A stretch of DNA of 64,000 nt from Desulforhopalus singaporensis (GTDB lineage: Bacteria; Desulfobacterota; Desulfobulbia; Desulfobulbales; Desulfocapsaceae): the NCBI RefSeq assembly GCF_900104445.1, contig NZ_FNJI01000003.1, forward strand, positions 171,544-235,543, given 5' to 3'. The position numbers and the translations under genes are program-made. Positions 1 to 9,646 of the stretch are shown here, in pieces (position 1 is the stretch's first letter; every line of letters begins with the position of its first letter). The notes beneath the pieces are model-generated. The model saw nothing but the letters and a program-made list of their open reading frames with translations. It had not been told where the DNA came from and did no database searches.

Positions 1-167
1 CAGGAGATCTGATCCTGGGTAGCCGACATCGCCCCCTGCATGTTTGGCAGGGCGACATTGGCGATGGTGGTATCTATTGCCTGCATCACCGTTGCAAGCA
101 TGATGGAGATGGTAATCAGCCCCCTTGAAGAGGCGGACTCGACAACCTGGCCGGTGGACGCTGACAT
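1..167 (-). CDS. DHA2-family multidrug MFS transporter, EmrB-like (N-terminus only)
   Basis: Only the first 55 codons lie in the window; the gene runs off its left edge. The ATG is 5 bases downstream of the stop of the HlyD-type gene, so the two are surely cotranscribed. The translation has a short polar N-terminus and then a first membrane helix containing MLATVMQAIDTTIANVALP, the helix-1 motif of DHA2 (14-helix) drug/proton antiporters of the EmrB/QacA group. By family knowledge it would pair with the upstream membrane-fusion protein to export drugs or other toxic compounds across the envelope. The substrate cannot be inferred. Confidence 0.85.
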   Translation of the reverse strand, partial: MSASTGQVVESASSRGLITISIMLATVMQAIDTTIANVALPNMQGAMSATQDQIS

Positions 168-172
168 GTTGT

Positions 173-1315
173 TTACTGTTTGCCCGAAGATGCCAGGGTG
201 CCTGCCAAAACGCCGGTTTCGGTCAACCTCCTGCTTATCCAGCCGGGCAGCGGCCGGTGATATTCAGTGTCTATTGTCACCGTGGTGCTCATTCCAGAAC
301 GGAGAACCCGGTTGCCGGAATAATTGTCGACAACGATCCGGACCGGAATCCGCTGCACCACCTTTACCCAGTTTCCGGTAGCGTTCTGCGCCGGAATTAT
401 GGAAAATTCACTGCCGGTTCCGGGGCTGATGCTCTGTACCGTGCCGGTAAACTCGAAATCGGGATAAGTATCGACTTCAATGGACACTTTCTGGTCAGCT
501 CTCACATGGGTTAGCTCCGTCTCCTTCAGGTTGGCTTCAATCCAGAAACCGCTGTCGGCGACAAGGGCCATGATCGGCATCCCGGGGGCCACATGTTTTC
601 CCACCCTGGGAAGTTTGGTCACCCGACCGTCAAAAGGCGCAACCACAGTTGTCTTTTCAAGATTCAGAGCAGCCTCTTCCACCGTCGCCCTGGCGAGCCG
701 GTAACTGGGCAATCGATCAATAGGGATCTCGGGGTCGCCTTTGAGTTTTGCCAGGATCTGTTCCATCTCGGTGTCGATGATCTTGAACCGGTGCCGGCTG
801 AGCGCAAGGTTATGCTCGGCGTCATCGAGCTGCGCCTTGGCGACAGCCTGGTTGGAGTCAAGGTTCGACAACCGGCCAAACTCCTTTTTCGCGTAGGCGA
901 TATTACTTTCGGCGAGCCTGAGCTCGTTGACCTTCTGGCTGTACTCGGCCTTGAGCTTGGTGATTTCTGCCTCCGCCTCCTGAAGGCTGGCGCGAGCCTG
1001 TTCAAGCGCGATAGTGTAGGAGCGGTCATCGATTTTCAGAAGAGGCGTACCTTTTTTTATGGAGGCGTTCTCCGCAACCATCACCTCTACTATGGTCCCG
1101 GAGACCTCGGCACTGACGGCTACCTTGTCGGCCTGGACATATGCATTGTCGGTTTCCACGAACCTGCCGCCGGTCAGATAGAAAAACAAGGAGACCGCAA
1201 CGACCACAAGGGGGCCGAGAACAAGGAAAAAAAGCCGGATAGATTTCTTTTTCCCCGGCGATGGGCCTGACCGGGGACGGGGGCTGGTATCCGGTTCTTG
1301 CCGCGTATCAGTCAT
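173..1315 (-). CDS. HlyD/EmrA-family membrane-fusion (periplasmic adaptor) protein
   Basis: 380 residues, the usual EmrA length. A proline/basic cytoplasmic tail is followed by one membrane helix (about residues 27-48), then the TDNAYVQAD segment that opens the first biotinyl-lipoyl half, a long alpha-helical hairpin rich in Ala, Glu and Gln (about 95-210), the second lipoyl half (VVAPFDGRVTKL) and a beta-barrel (VSIEVDTYPDFEFTGTV). This is the standard layout of an inner-membrane-anchored adaptor that links an MFS pump to an outer-membrane channel. It lies between marR and an emrB-like gene, so an efflux operon is the natural reading. No outer-membrane TolC gene is in view. Confidence 0.92.
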   Translation of the reverse strand: MTDTRQEPDTSPRPRSGPSPGKKKSIRLFFLVLGPLVVVAVSLFFYLTGGRFVETDNAYVQADKVAVSAEVSGTIVEVMVAENASIKKGTPLLKIDDRSYTIALEQARASLQEAEAEITKLKAEYSQKVNELRLAESNIAYAKKEFGRLSNLDSNQAVAKAQLDDAEHNLALSRHRFKIIDTEMEQILAKLKGDPEIPIDRLPSYRLARATVEEAALNLEKTTVVAPFDGRVTKLPRVGKHVAPGMPIMALVADSGFWIEANLKETELTHVRADQKVSIEVDTYPDFEFTGTVQSISPGTGSEFSIIPAQNATGNWVKVVQRIPVRIVVDNYSGNRVLRSGMSTTVTIDTEYHRPLPGWISRRLTETGVLAGTLASSGKQ

Positions 1316-1381
1316 GAGCCGTCCTTTGCTTGCTTGAGGTTTTGCTGTCAGGGGAAAAAAGACAGGCTGCAGCCTCCCGTT

Positions 1382-1816
1382 TTACACCCGTGACAGATTT
1401 GTTTTTATTTTTTTCAGGGCGGCGGCCAGAATGGTGAACTCTTCGTCGCTGACCCCCCGCAGAGCCTTCGCTCTCGTCTCCAACGCCTTTTCCTGCATGG
1501 TCGCCAGAAGAGGCCGGGCTTTTTCAGTCAGATAGAGCCGCACTGCACGCCGGTCCCTTTCGTCCGGTTTCCTTACCACCCACCCCTGTTCGACAAGCCG
1601 GTCGATCAGCCGCGTAACTGTTATCGGCTTTACTTCCAGCAGATCGGCGATAAGCGACTGGTTGCAGCCTTCCTGGCGGGCAATATGGACGATGGCCCGC
1701 CACTGTACCTGGGTGAGGCCCAGATAGTGCACCCTCTGGTCAAAGTCGCGCCGCATCAGCCGGGACACTTCGTAAACCAGGAATCCAATACTATCTTCAG
1801 GGTTCGGAGACTTCAT
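1382..1816 (-). CDS. MarR-family transcriptional regulator
   Basis: 144 residues, typical for MarR. The winged helix-turn-helix is clear at about residues 50-100 (QSLIADLLEVKPITVTRLI, then a wing with KPDERDRRAVRLYLTEKA, the conserved DxRD-type wing). Flanking helices would form the dimer and ligand pocket. It is the first gene of the efflux operon, 66 bases ahead of the emrA-like gene, so it probably represses its own operon and is released by a small phenolic or drug-like ligand. That role is inferred from family and position. A promoter and an imperfect inverted repeat sit immediately upstream. Confidence 0.92.
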   Translation of the reverse strand: MKSPNPEDSIGFLVYEVSRLMRRDFDQRVHYLGLTQVQWRAIVHIARQEGCNQSLIADLLEVKPITVTRLIDRLVEQGWVVRKPDERDRRAVRLYLTEKARPLLATMQEKALETRAKALRGVSDEEFTILAAALKKIKTNLSRV

Positions 1817-1824
1817 AATCCCTC

Positions 1825-1865
1825 ATTATATGCATCACGATTATTATAAGCAACACTTAATAAAT
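1825..1865 (-). promoter_or_regulatory. Candidate marR promoter with overlapping inverted repeat
   Basis: On the minus strand a TTGCTT element (1853-1848) and a perfect TATAAT (1830-1825) are 17 bases apart. The -10 ends only 8 bases before the marR ATG, so a transcript from it would be leaderless or nearly so; GAGGG lies in those 8 bases. An imperfect AT-rich inverted repeat with TTATAAG and CTTAATAA arms (about 1842-1863) covers the -35, where a MarR dimer could repress. Sequence match is direct; function is inference. Confidence 0.5.
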
Positions 1866-2018
1866 TGTTAAAACACGTATCTCAATAATATTACGTTGTT
1901 ATCAAACATATAGTCTGCCGGATTCGCTCCCCCGGAGACTAACACGGACCGAAAAAAAGCGCAGACACCCCAGTACAGGGCCATACGCGAAATGGAGAAA
2001 GAAATAATGTCTGCCAGG

Positions 2019-5000
2019 TTATAACATATGAATCACCACTTCTTCTGTTTTCCCTACTGTCTCTGCATCGTCAATCAATTGGCGATGATGGGTGAAGAGA
2101 ATAACCTGATTTTTCCTGCTGAAGCGGGCAAGGGTCCCAAGAGTAGCCCGAGACCTGTCATCATCGAAATTAATCAAAATATCATCAACGATAAATGGCA
2201 TCGGTTCACTGGTCTGCATTCTCCATTCAAGTGTTGCAAGGCGCAGGGAAAGATAGAGCTGATCACGGGTACCGTCGCTCATTCCATTGACACTTGTCCA
2301 TTTGTTGTCTGGCCGTACTCCTTCGAGTACAGGTTCTCCTTTATCGTTGACATCGGCCCTTAGGCCTGCAAAGGAATGCAGTGTCAGTTCTGCAAAATAG
2401 TCAGACGCAATCCGAAGTACGGGATCTTGATGTTTTTCCCGGTAACGTTCTATCTCTTGCTGCAAAATCCTGGAAGCAAGCTTAACTCGTGTATAGCGCC
2501 CGGCAAGTCGTCTGATTTTTGCCAGTTCCTGCTCCATTTTTTCAGATGCATCAGCCGCTATGGAGCTACCGTCCATGGCGGCAAGCTCGTTGTTTATTTC
2601 ACCAACTCGCTGTGACACAACATTAATCGCTGGGTGTATCCTGTTTTCAATATCTTGCTGCAACGATCCGATTCGCCCAGGCAACTCATCGGCATCGATC
2701 GCTTCTGCCTGGGCGATCAATTCATCAATCGTCATCCCTGCTCCTATCCTGGCCAACGTCGCCTCGCTTGTTGAAATTTTCTCCTGGAGTTTTTGGTATT
2801 CAAGAAATCTGCTGATAACTGGACCCAGCTCATCCGCCGTTTCGCACCTGGCGGCACCGAGCAGCTCCGCCATCTGGCTGTTGGCTTTTTGGAGGTGTTT
2901 TTTGCCAATGGCAATATCGGCTTGCAGTAATTCTTGCTCTCCTGTGAGTTGATCACATAAAGTTTTTTCATCTTGCGCCCGCCTGAGCAGTGCGCGCAGC
3001 TGGAGAATTGCCTGATCCAATGGCAGATCCATCAGTGACGGGGCGGCATCGACAAGGACCGATTGTATTTCTTTTTCAAGTTGACCGGCATCCCGGTCAA
3101 TACCGCTGATGCGTTTTTGCAGGTCGGTCGCCTGTTTTACTTTATCCAGGCAGTTCTGCAGGGTTTCAAGGTAATCCACAGCCTCAAGCGTAGAGATCTC
3201 TTTGGTAAAGCCCAGGCCGGCTACCGCCTCCTGCCACTGCTGTTGCCAGTCAGTGAAAGCCTGTTTTGCTTCCCGATGTTCCGCAACAGTTTGAGCAGCG
3301 CTATTTTGTGCTTTATCTCGACGCTCCACCAAACGATCCCGCTCGGTCTTCTGCCGATCGATTTTATCAATGAGGGTTTCACCAAGGATCAAAACGGGAC
3401 CAAGGTTTGCCGAAGATGGTACCCTGACCTTCATCCCGGTTAGGACTTTGTCCAGTTGTTGTTTCAGTTCATGCCGCCGTTTTGCTTCACTGTTCAGTTC
3501 CTCCTCTTTGGCGAAAAGATCCCCTACCCGATAACGCAGCTTTTCCATGGCCGTAAGCCAACCACTCATTTCATTTGGCGAAAGTGGCGATATGCCAAGA
3601 TGTTTCCATATGTCAGCCCACTCCTGGCGGAGATTCTTTTCACGCCGGTCAAGGTCTTCTTCAAGAGCTCTGCACCCGGCCAGCACCTCATTTTGCTGTT
3701 CGATCTGGGCCTTGAAATTTGCACAGTTTGCGACACGGTCAGCTTCGTTGCGGAGTCGATCTGCAATAACGTCCGCCAGGTTTACCAACCCCTCATAAGC
3801 ATCGGGAAGGTTTCTCCCAGGATCAAAATTTTGACTTTCCCGCAATACATCTTCACCGTGGAGCCAATGTCGGCGCAGCAGATGCCAGCCTGCATCCCGC
3901 TTTTTGCGAGTGGTGCTTAAATCGTTTTCCGAAGGGACTTCACCGCCGTACTGTATCCTTTTCAGCTCTGCCGCAGCACCTGTAAGCAGCATGGCGGCAT
4001 CTTTGCGGTCTTTTGTTAAAACTCGCTTCTCCTCACTGATTTCACGGAATTTTTGCGCAAATCTTTGTATCGTTTCACCAAAAGGAAGGGCCAGCTCCAA
4101 AAGTGTGGTCAAGTCTCCTGACCACAACCCGATGCGCTGCAAACTTAAAAGACATTTCGTGCGATCCTGTTCAAGGTCATTTTGTGCTTTAGCTATTTTG
4201 GTGTCGATATCACCAGCTTTCCGGGCAAGCTTCACAGCCAGGTTGAGTTCGTGTGTGTCCTGGATGTCAGGGGTGGCAAAAAGACTTCCTGCGACATCTT
4301 CCAGCTCCTTTTGTGCTGCCCGGCACCGCCTGCCTGTCTGGTTGACGTTCTGCCAGACAGCTTCATATCGAGAACTCAGGGCGTGGATAGTTTTTTTCCT
4401 TAACAGCATCGGCCTCAAGGACTCAACTTCCTCAAGGGACATATCCGGTCGTACCTGCCTGAGCAGCAGACCGGCTTCCTTACGTAAATTGATCCGCATG
4501 CCATTGCGTTCAGGGCGATCTTTCTGGCCCTTTCGATACTCACCGAGACGCTGGTGAAAATCATCGACCACGTCACCCTGTTCAAGAAGAACCTTGTTTA
4601 TGGAGATTCCACTTAATTTCTCATTGACCTGCTTGAGCCGCTCCAGACTTTGCTGCAGTTGAGATCTCGCTTTATCGATAGCCTGTTCTACCTGCTGGTG
4701 TTTTTCACGAATATCCGGGGGGAGGGTGACAACATCACCCAGAGCTGCACAATGCTCTTGCCAGACCTTGAGGGAGGCAAGCTCCGGAATTGCCCGCTGC
4801 AAACGCTCAAGACGACGCAATTCCTTGTTTTTAGAGTCCCGCTCCCGCTCCAGGCTGGTCCGCTCGGATTCTGCTTCCGCCAGGGCCTTGTTAAGCTCCT
4901 TCCACTGCCTGGGGGCCAGGCTGGCATCCTTGACCTCTTTTTGCAGCTCTTTAAATCTCTTAATCGCCTTGTTGATTTCCGGTCTTGACCCATTGGGTTT

Positions 5001-5519
5001 GAACAGGTCCGACGATTCCTGCTCCAGCCGGGCAATCACGTCTCGCAGGGAAGATATTCCTGCTCCTGCTGCAAAAAGACTCTTACCGACCTCTCCCTGC
5101 TGGGCCAGTATGTCATTACCTCCCTGCACAAGACGATTATGATCTATTCCATAAAGCGATTCAAAAATCTCAGGCTCGACACCATGGAGAAAAGCAGTTA
5201 ACAGGCTGGCATCCAGAGGATTGCCATCACCATCTACAAGGTCGTTTACCCGTTTTTTACGGCGCTGGAAAATAAGCTCTTGCCCGTCCTTGTTCTCAAG
5301 ATTACCCCCGACCAGAAGCTGGTCATAACTGTGGAGGAAATTATCCGGGGTCTGGGGATGAAAACCGAATAGCAGCGCTTTGAGTCCCCGAAGAGCGCTG
5401 CTTTTCCCTGCCTCGTTAGGGCCAAAAATTACATGGAGCCCCGGTCCTTGTGAATTGAATTCAAGAATACGGCTGGTAAATGGGCCAAAAGCTTTTAAGT
5501 CGAGACTCTTCAGCTTCAT
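2019..5519 (-). CDS. YhaN/SbcC-type AAA ATPase with long coiled coil
   Basis: 1166 residues from the ATG at 5519, chosen because it overlaps the upstream stop as ATGA and begins MKLKSLDLKAFGPF, the usual start of this family; an in-frame start 30 codons earlier lies inside the neighbour. Walker A (GPNEAGKSS) is at residues 33-41. The central 800 or so residues are heptad-rich coiled coil. The C-terminal ATPase half has FIVDDILINFDDDRSRATL (Walker B with D-loop, about 1109-1127) and a switch His (LFTHH). The N-terminal pattern (GLHVIFGPNEAGKSSALRGLKALLFGF) is that of YhaN rather than classical E. coli SbcC. With the adjacent phosphoesterase it should form an SMC-like nuclease complex acting on DNA ends or hairpins. 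Confidence 0.9.
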   Translation of the reverse strand: MKLKSLDLKAFGPFTSRILEFNSQGPGLHVIFGPNEAGKSSALRGLKALLFGFHPQTPDNFLHSYDQLLVGGNLENKDGQELIFQRRKKRVNDLVDGDGNPLDASLLTAFLHGVEPEIFESLYGIDHNRLVQGGNDILAQQGEVGKSLFAAGAGISSLRDVIARLEQESSDLFKPNGSRPEINKAIKRFKELQKEVKDASLAPRQWKELNKALAEAESERTSLERERDSKNKELRRLERLQRAIPELASLKVWQEHCAALGDVVTLPPDIREKHQQVEQAIDKARSQLQQSLERLKQVNEKLSGISINKVLLEQGDVVDDFHQRLGEYRKGQKDRPERNGMRINLRKEAGLLLRQVRPDMSLEEVESLRPMLLRKKTIHALSSRYEAVWQNVNQTGRRCRAAQKELEDVAGSLFATPDIQDTHELNLAVKLARKAGDIDTKIAKAQNDLEQDRTKCLLSLQRIGLWSGDLTTLLELALPFGETIQRFAQKFREISEEKRVLTKDRKDAAMLLTGAAAELKRIQYGGEVPSENDLSTTRKKRDAGWHLLRRHWLHGEDVLRESQNFDPGRNLPDAYEGLVNLADVIADRLRNEADRVANCANFKAQIEQQNEVLAGCRALEEDLDRREKNLRQEWADIWKHLGISPLSPNEMSGWLTAMEKLRYRVGDLFAKEEELNSEAKRRHELKQQLDKVLTGMKVRVPSSANLGPVLILGETLIDKIDRQKTERDRLVERRDKAQNSAAQTVAEHREAKQAFTDWQQQWQEAVAGLGFTKEISTLEAVDYLETLQNCLDKVKQATDLQKRISGIDRDAGQLEKEIQSVLVDAAPSLMDLPLDQAILQLRALLRRAQDEKTLCDQLTGEQELLQADIAIGKKHLQKANSQMAELLGAARCETADELGPVISRFLEYQKLQEKISTSEATLARIGAGMTIDELIAQAEAIDADELPGRIGSLQQDIENRIHPAINVVSQRVGEINNELAAMDGSSIAADASEKMEQELAKIRRLAGRYTRVKLASRILQQEIERYREKHQDPVLRIASDYFAELTLHSFAGLRADVNDKGEPVLEGVRPDNKWTSVNGMSDGTRDQLYLSLRLATLEWRMQTSEPMPFIVDDILINFDDDRSRATLGTLARFSRKNQVILFTHHRQLIDDAETVGKTEEVVIHML

Positions 5520-6775
5520 TTCTTCTCTCCGTGCTGAAGAAGCATCGAGATCAGCATCTCCTGGATCTCTGCACACAATTCCGCCATTTTTCCCGGAGAA
5601 GTATCCCATAGGGGGTCGTCATCCGTCTGGATCTCGGCAGGGAGCCTGGATTGTAATGCTGCAAGGTCGGGAATCGATAATATTGGATCTTCGTTACCGA
5701 GCTCAAGGTTCCAAATTGATGCAATCAAGCCCGCAATAGGAGTATCTTCTCCAACGAGTTCATCAAGATTTGCCTGGCGGGTTGTCTTGAACTTCACTGT
5801 CTCCAGCCATACCCCTCCAATACTTTCCGCAATGGCACGAAACTTTTCCGTCCACACAAACGTGCGGTCAAGAAGTTGTGCATGCACCGGGCAACGACCG
5901 GTCAGGACAAGGCGGAGCGCAACAGTTCTGCCGCAAGCCTCATCGCGTTCGTGTTCAAACGCCGCCCGTACCGCCTCATACACACTCTCGGCAGTTGTAC
6001 ATGTCGAAAGATCAACGTCACATACCGCCCAGCGCAGTACGTCGAGATCACGCGTTTCCACCCCGGTAATGGTACCGTCTTCAACCGTAACCAGAGTGGC
6101 TCCCTTGGCGCCCGTTTCCTTGATATGGCGCCCCTGGATATTACCGGGGAAAACAACCGTTGGATTCTCGGATACAATTTCCCGTTTATGAACATGACCC
6201 AAGGCCCAATAGTCATAGCCTTTGGACTGCAGATCGTCCAAACTGCACGGGGCGTAACTTGCGTGGTTCTCCCTGCCGGTAAGCGATGTGTGGAGCAGAC
6301 CGATATTGAAATAGCCGGACTCTGACACCGGGTACTCCGCGCCAAGATTGTCAGTAACCGCCTTAAAGGCATACCCCTGGCCGTGGATGATCACCCCGAG
6401 ATCATCTATTTTTTTCGATTCCGGCCTGCTGTGTGAGAAGATAAAGACGTTGTCGGGCAGGGGCAAAGCCTTGGTTGTATTGCTGGCAGCGTCATGGTTG
6501 CCGGAAACAATGAAAACCTGGATCCCGGCTTTATCCAGCCTTCCCATTCTTCCGGCAAAATAGAGGCCGGTGTTGTAATCCTTCCAGTCACCGTCATACA
6601 GGTCCCCTGCAATCAGGACAAAAGCGACTTCCTCATCAATTGCGAGATCTATGAGGTTGTCAAAAGCTCGCCTTGTTGCCCCTCTTATTTCGTCGGCAGG
6701 GGCATCCTCATGTGCTTCAAGACCTTTTAGAGGACTATCGAGGTGTATGTCTGCAGTGTGAAGAAAACGGAACAT
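5516..6775 (-). CDS. YhaO/SbcD-type metallophosphoesterase (DNA exonuclease subunit)
   Basis: 419 residues. The two-metal calcineurin-like motifs are all present: TADIHLDSP (Asp9, His11), AGDLYDGD (57-63), SGNHDAA (91-95) and GHVHK near residue 195. The C-terminal third is the accessory cap seen in YhaO/SbcD proteins. The stop overlaps the start of the coiled-coil ATPase by 4 bases (ATGA), which supports translational coupling and a stable complex. By family, Mn2+-dependent nuclease activity gated by the ATPase partner. The gap of about 130 bases upstream separates it from the phoH gene transcribed in the same direction. Confidence 0.93.
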   Translation of the reverse strand: MFRFLHTADIHLDSPLKGLEAHEDAPADEIRGATRRAFDNLIDLAIDEEVAFVLIAGDLYDGDWKDYNTGLYFAGRMGRLDKAGIQVFIVSGNHDAASNTTKALPLPDNVFIFSHSRPESKKIDDLGVIIHGQGYAFKAVTDNLGAEYPVSESGYFNIGLLHTSLTGRENHASYAPCSLDDLQSKGYDYWALGHVHKREIVSENPTVVFPGNIQGRHIKETGAKGATLVTVEDGTITGVETRDLDVLRWAVCDVDLSTCTTAESVYEAVRAAFEHERDEACGRTVALRLVLTGRCPVHAQLLDRTFVWTEKFRAIAESIGGVWLETVKFKTTRQANLDELVGEDTPIAGLIASIWNLELGNEDPILSIPDLAALQSRLPAEIQTDDDPLWDTSPGKMAELCAEIQEMLISMLLQHGEKK

Positions 6776-6906
6776 GCGTATAAATTTTCCCAGCTAAGAT
6801 GTGTAGTCAAGATACAGATCACTTGCAAACCCCATCATGGTATGATTGGAGGCCGGACCATCAACAGCAGACATCAACTCCCCGGGGGGAGCCGTCACCG
6901 CAAAGC

Positions 6907-8238
6907 CTACAGCAGATCACTGGCCAGTTCGGCCAGCTCGGAGCGCTCGCCTTTTTGCAGATCGATGTGGGCATATAAGTTCTGTCCCCGCATTCTGTCG
7001 ATCAGCGTCGCCAGCCCGTTGGAGTTGCTGTCCAGATAAGGATGGTCGATCTGGTGGACGTCTCCGGTGAACACAATCTTGGTCTTTTCGCCTGCACGGG
7101 TGATGATCGTTTTCACCTCCAGCGGAGTAAGGTTCTGAGCCTCGTCGACTATCATATATTTCTTCACCAGGCTGCGGCCACGGATATAGGCGAGCGGCTC
7201 GATCATCAGCTTTCCCTCGTCAACCATCCGCTGCAGCCCCCTGAACATGGCGCTGTTCTCCTTGAACTGGCCGCGTATCACCCCGAGATTGTCATAGAGC
7301 GGCTGCATGTAGGGCGACACCTTGGAATTGATATCTCCGGGCAGGTAGCCGATATCCTTGTTGGAGAGCGGCACTATCGGCCGGGTAAGAAGAATCTGCT
7401 GATATTTTTTGCGCATCTCCAGGGCTGCGGCCAGTGCCAAAAGCGTTTTCCCGGTGCCCGCTTTTCCGGTGAGCGTTACGAGGGGAACCGTATCGTCGAC
7501 CAGGGCATGGACGGCAAACGATTGCTCCGCATTGCGCGGTTCTATTCCGTAGACAGTGGTTTTGGCAATCCGCACGATACTTCCCTCATCCTGCTTATAG
7601 ACCCCCAGGGCCGACTGTTTCCCGTTTTTCAGGATGAGGTACTCGTTGGCCACGTAGTGCTGGTCGGGCACAATATCATCGGCTCTCTCCCTGCCGCTTC
7701 CGGCATAGAACCGGTTGAGAACATGTGCGTCATCCACCTTTATCTGCCTGCATCCGACATACAGCCGGTCGGGGTCGCGGACATGATCGGTGGTATAGTC
7801 CTCGGCCATCAGGCCCAGGGATCTTGCCTTCATCCTCAGGTTGACATCCTTGCTCACCAGCACGACCGTCTTGTCGCGGTTTTCCTCGGAAAGGTGATAG
7901 GCTGTGTTGAGTATCCTGTGGTCCGGCTTGTCGCTTCCGGGAAAGGTGTCGACCAGTTTTTCATGCATCGGCCTGTCCAGCCGGATGGCCACCTTTCCAT
8001 TATCGGGACCTATGCTCATACCGCCGTTAAAGAGCTTGTCCGAACTCAATTCATCAAGGGAACGGACAAACTGCCTGGCATGAAAATTAATGATCTGGTG
8101 TCCTTTCTTGAAACCGTCCAATTCCTCCAGAACGGTTATGGGAATTATGATATCGTGTTCTTGAAAATTATACAGGCAGGAACTGTCATGAAGAATAACG
8201 TTGGTATCGAGGATAAAAATCTTTTTATTGATTGCCAT
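6907..8238 (-). CDS. PhoH-family ATPase with N-terminal PIN domain (YlaK/PhoH2-like)
   Basis: 443 residues from the ATG at 8238, which has GGAG 7 bases upstream. An N-terminal PIN domain begins with KKIFILDTNVILHD (Asp11) and continues to about residue 130 (VLVSKDVNLRMKARSLG). A PhoH P-loop ATPase domain follows, with Walker A GKAGTGKT near residue 255, Walker B YMIVDEAQNLTP and a sensor region VFTGDVHQID. In this subfamily the PIN RNase and PhoH helicase act together on RNA. No neighbour points to a specific target. Confidence 0.93.
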   Translation of the reverse strand: MAINKKIFILDTNVILHDSSCLYNFQEHDIIIPITVLEELDGFKKGHQIINFHARQFVRSLDELSSDKLFNGGMSIGPDNGKVAIRLDRPMHEKLVDTFPGSDKPDHRILNTAYHLSEENRDKTVVLVSKDVNLRMKARSLGLMAEDYTTDHVRDPDRLYVGCRQIKVDDAHVLNRFYAGSGRERADDIVPDQHYVANEYLILKNGKQSALGVYKQDEGSIVRIAKTTVYGIEPRNAEQSFAVHALVDDTVPLVTLTGKAGTGKTLLALAAALEMRKKYQQILLTRPIVPLSNKDIGYLPGDINSKVSPYMQPLYDNLGVIRGQFKENSAMFRGLQRMVDEGKLMIEPLAYIRGRSLVKKYMIVDEAQNLTPLEVKTIITRAGEKTKIVFTGDVHQIDHPYLDSNSNGLATLIDRMRGQNLYAHIDLQKGERSELAELASDLL

Positions 8239-8492
8239 ATAGCTCCGGTAATAAAAGTGATCGCATGGTGCCCCCGCCATGGTCCGTCACACCCATGGGC
8301 GACTGGCTCCGTTTCTTTTTATTTCCGCTTGTCAAGACACCGGCCGCCTCACCTCCCCTCTGTCTGGCTTGCGATTTTCGTGATTGTCCTCAACCACTCC
8401 CATTTACCCGGATTATAGCAAATTTTTTCCGGTTTTGCCGTTAAGAAAACAGTTAGGATTTCAATAAAATCTTCTTGTGAAGGGGGGGGCTT

Positions 8493-9200
8493 TTATCTGA
8501 CCTCAGCAATTTCCCGCTGCATCATCTCGATAACCCGGATAGGATCGTCCGCCTTGGTGATGGGCCGGCCTACTACAACGTGGCTGGCGCCGTTTTTAAT
8601 CGCCATCCCGGCAGTGACAATCCGCTTCTGGTCGTCGCTTGCTTCCTCGATATTCAGTCCCGGCCTGATTCCCGGGGTAACAATCAACAGTTTTTCTCCC
8701 AGCTCCTCACGCATTCTCTTTGCTTCAAGCCCCGACGAAACAACCCCGTCACAGCCAAGTTCCAGCGCCCGCCTCGCCCGGTAGAATACGAGATCCTCAA
8801 TGGACCGGGTCATCCCCATGGCCCGCATGTCCTCTTCGCCAAAACTCGTCAAAACAGTTACCGCAAGCAGCTTCATGTCTCCCCGTTCGGACAGGGCGGC
8901 ACGGATAATCGGGTCGTTGCCGTGAATCGTCGCCAGGCTCACTCCCCTGTTGTTAACCTGTCGAACCGCAAGTTTTACCGTCTCCGGAATATCAAAAAAC
9001 TTCAGGTCGAGCATCACCTTGTGACCGCGATCGACGATCCAGTCCACCGTTTCAAACCAGCTTCCCATAAAAAGCTGCAATCCTACCTTGAAATAGCCGA
9101 CATGGGACTCGCACTTCTTTACCAGTTCTTTTGCCCGGGCGACACTGTCGACATCCAGCGCCACGATGATTCTCTCGTTTAAAGGGATGGGTTCACTCAT
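8493..9200 (-). CDS. pyrF: Orotidine 5'-phosphate decarboxylase
   Basis: 235 residues, normal length. It catalyses the last step of de novo UMP synthesis, OMP to UMP plus CO2. The catalytic Asp-Lys-Asp signature is intact: VMLDLKFFDIPETV at about residues 62-75 with Lys67 and Asp70. Residues 9-17 (ERIIVALDV) form the first TIM-barrel strand, and the phosphate-gripper near the C-terminus reads HVVVGRPI. It stands alone, about 250 bases from phoH, in an independent transcription unit. pyrG lies elsewhere in this window (39.6 kb). Confidence 0.96.
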   Translation of the reverse strand: MSEPIPLNERIIVALDVDSVARAKELVKKCESHVGYFKVGLQLFMGSWFETVDWIVDRGHKVMLDLKFFDIPETVKLAVRQVNNRGVSLATIHGNDPIIRAALSERGDMKLLAVTVLTSFGEEDMRAMGMTRSIEDLVFYRARRALELGCDGVVSSGLEAKRMREELGEKLLIVTPGIRPGLNIEEASDDQKRIVTAGMAIKNGASHVVVGRPITKADDPIRVIEMMQREIAEVR

Positions 9201-9522
9201 AATTTCTTCCGCTCTTGACTTTTGCCCCGTTGGTGCGGCAAGGACCTTTGATTACAATCATTTCCTTCAACTCTTGACCAAAACCGATACCCATCGGCCG
9301 CAGCTGCCGCAGGCTTTCCTGTTGCGGCTTTCTGCTCCGGTCATTGCCGATAGTACATACTAGTTCTGCTCTTTTTTGGCAAGCACACTGATTACCGGCG
9401 CACACCTCTTTTCAGCCGAAAAAATAGTCGTTGCTTTACGGTGAACCTGCGCATCCCCCTGGCATGGAACATTTCGCCGGGCTGTCACATTTCAGTGCCA
9501 TGTCATCAATCAGGTCAATTTC
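9201..9522. other. Intergenic region without recognisable gene
   Basis: Between divergent pyrF and the small monooxygenase-like gene. The short open frames here are not supported by ribosome binding sites or any family resemblance. The right part leads into a near-consensus promoter annotated separately. A pyrF promoter should lie close to 9201 on the minus strand, but no convincing pair of hexamers was found. Confidence 0.5.
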
Positions 9523-9551
9523 TTTACAAGATAATTGATGAATCATATAAT
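9523..9551 (+). promoter_or_regulatory. Strong sigma-70-type promoter
   Basis: TTTACA (9523-9528), exactly 17 bases, then a perfect TATAAT (9546-9551). It precedes the monooxygenase-like gene with a leader of about 90 bases. Confidence 0.7.
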
Positions 9552-9646
9552 AGTAGATGATGGCAGTTGATAGCCACGGGGAACAAGCGATAAACAACCA
9601 AGCAGCAACGACCCGTCAGGCATAACAAGACCAAAGGAGAACTTCA

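Noticed and set aside
7042..8418. Long open frame antisense to phoH
   Set aside because: Frame is open by composition only; the minus strand encodes a clear PIN-PhoH protein with a ribosome binding site.
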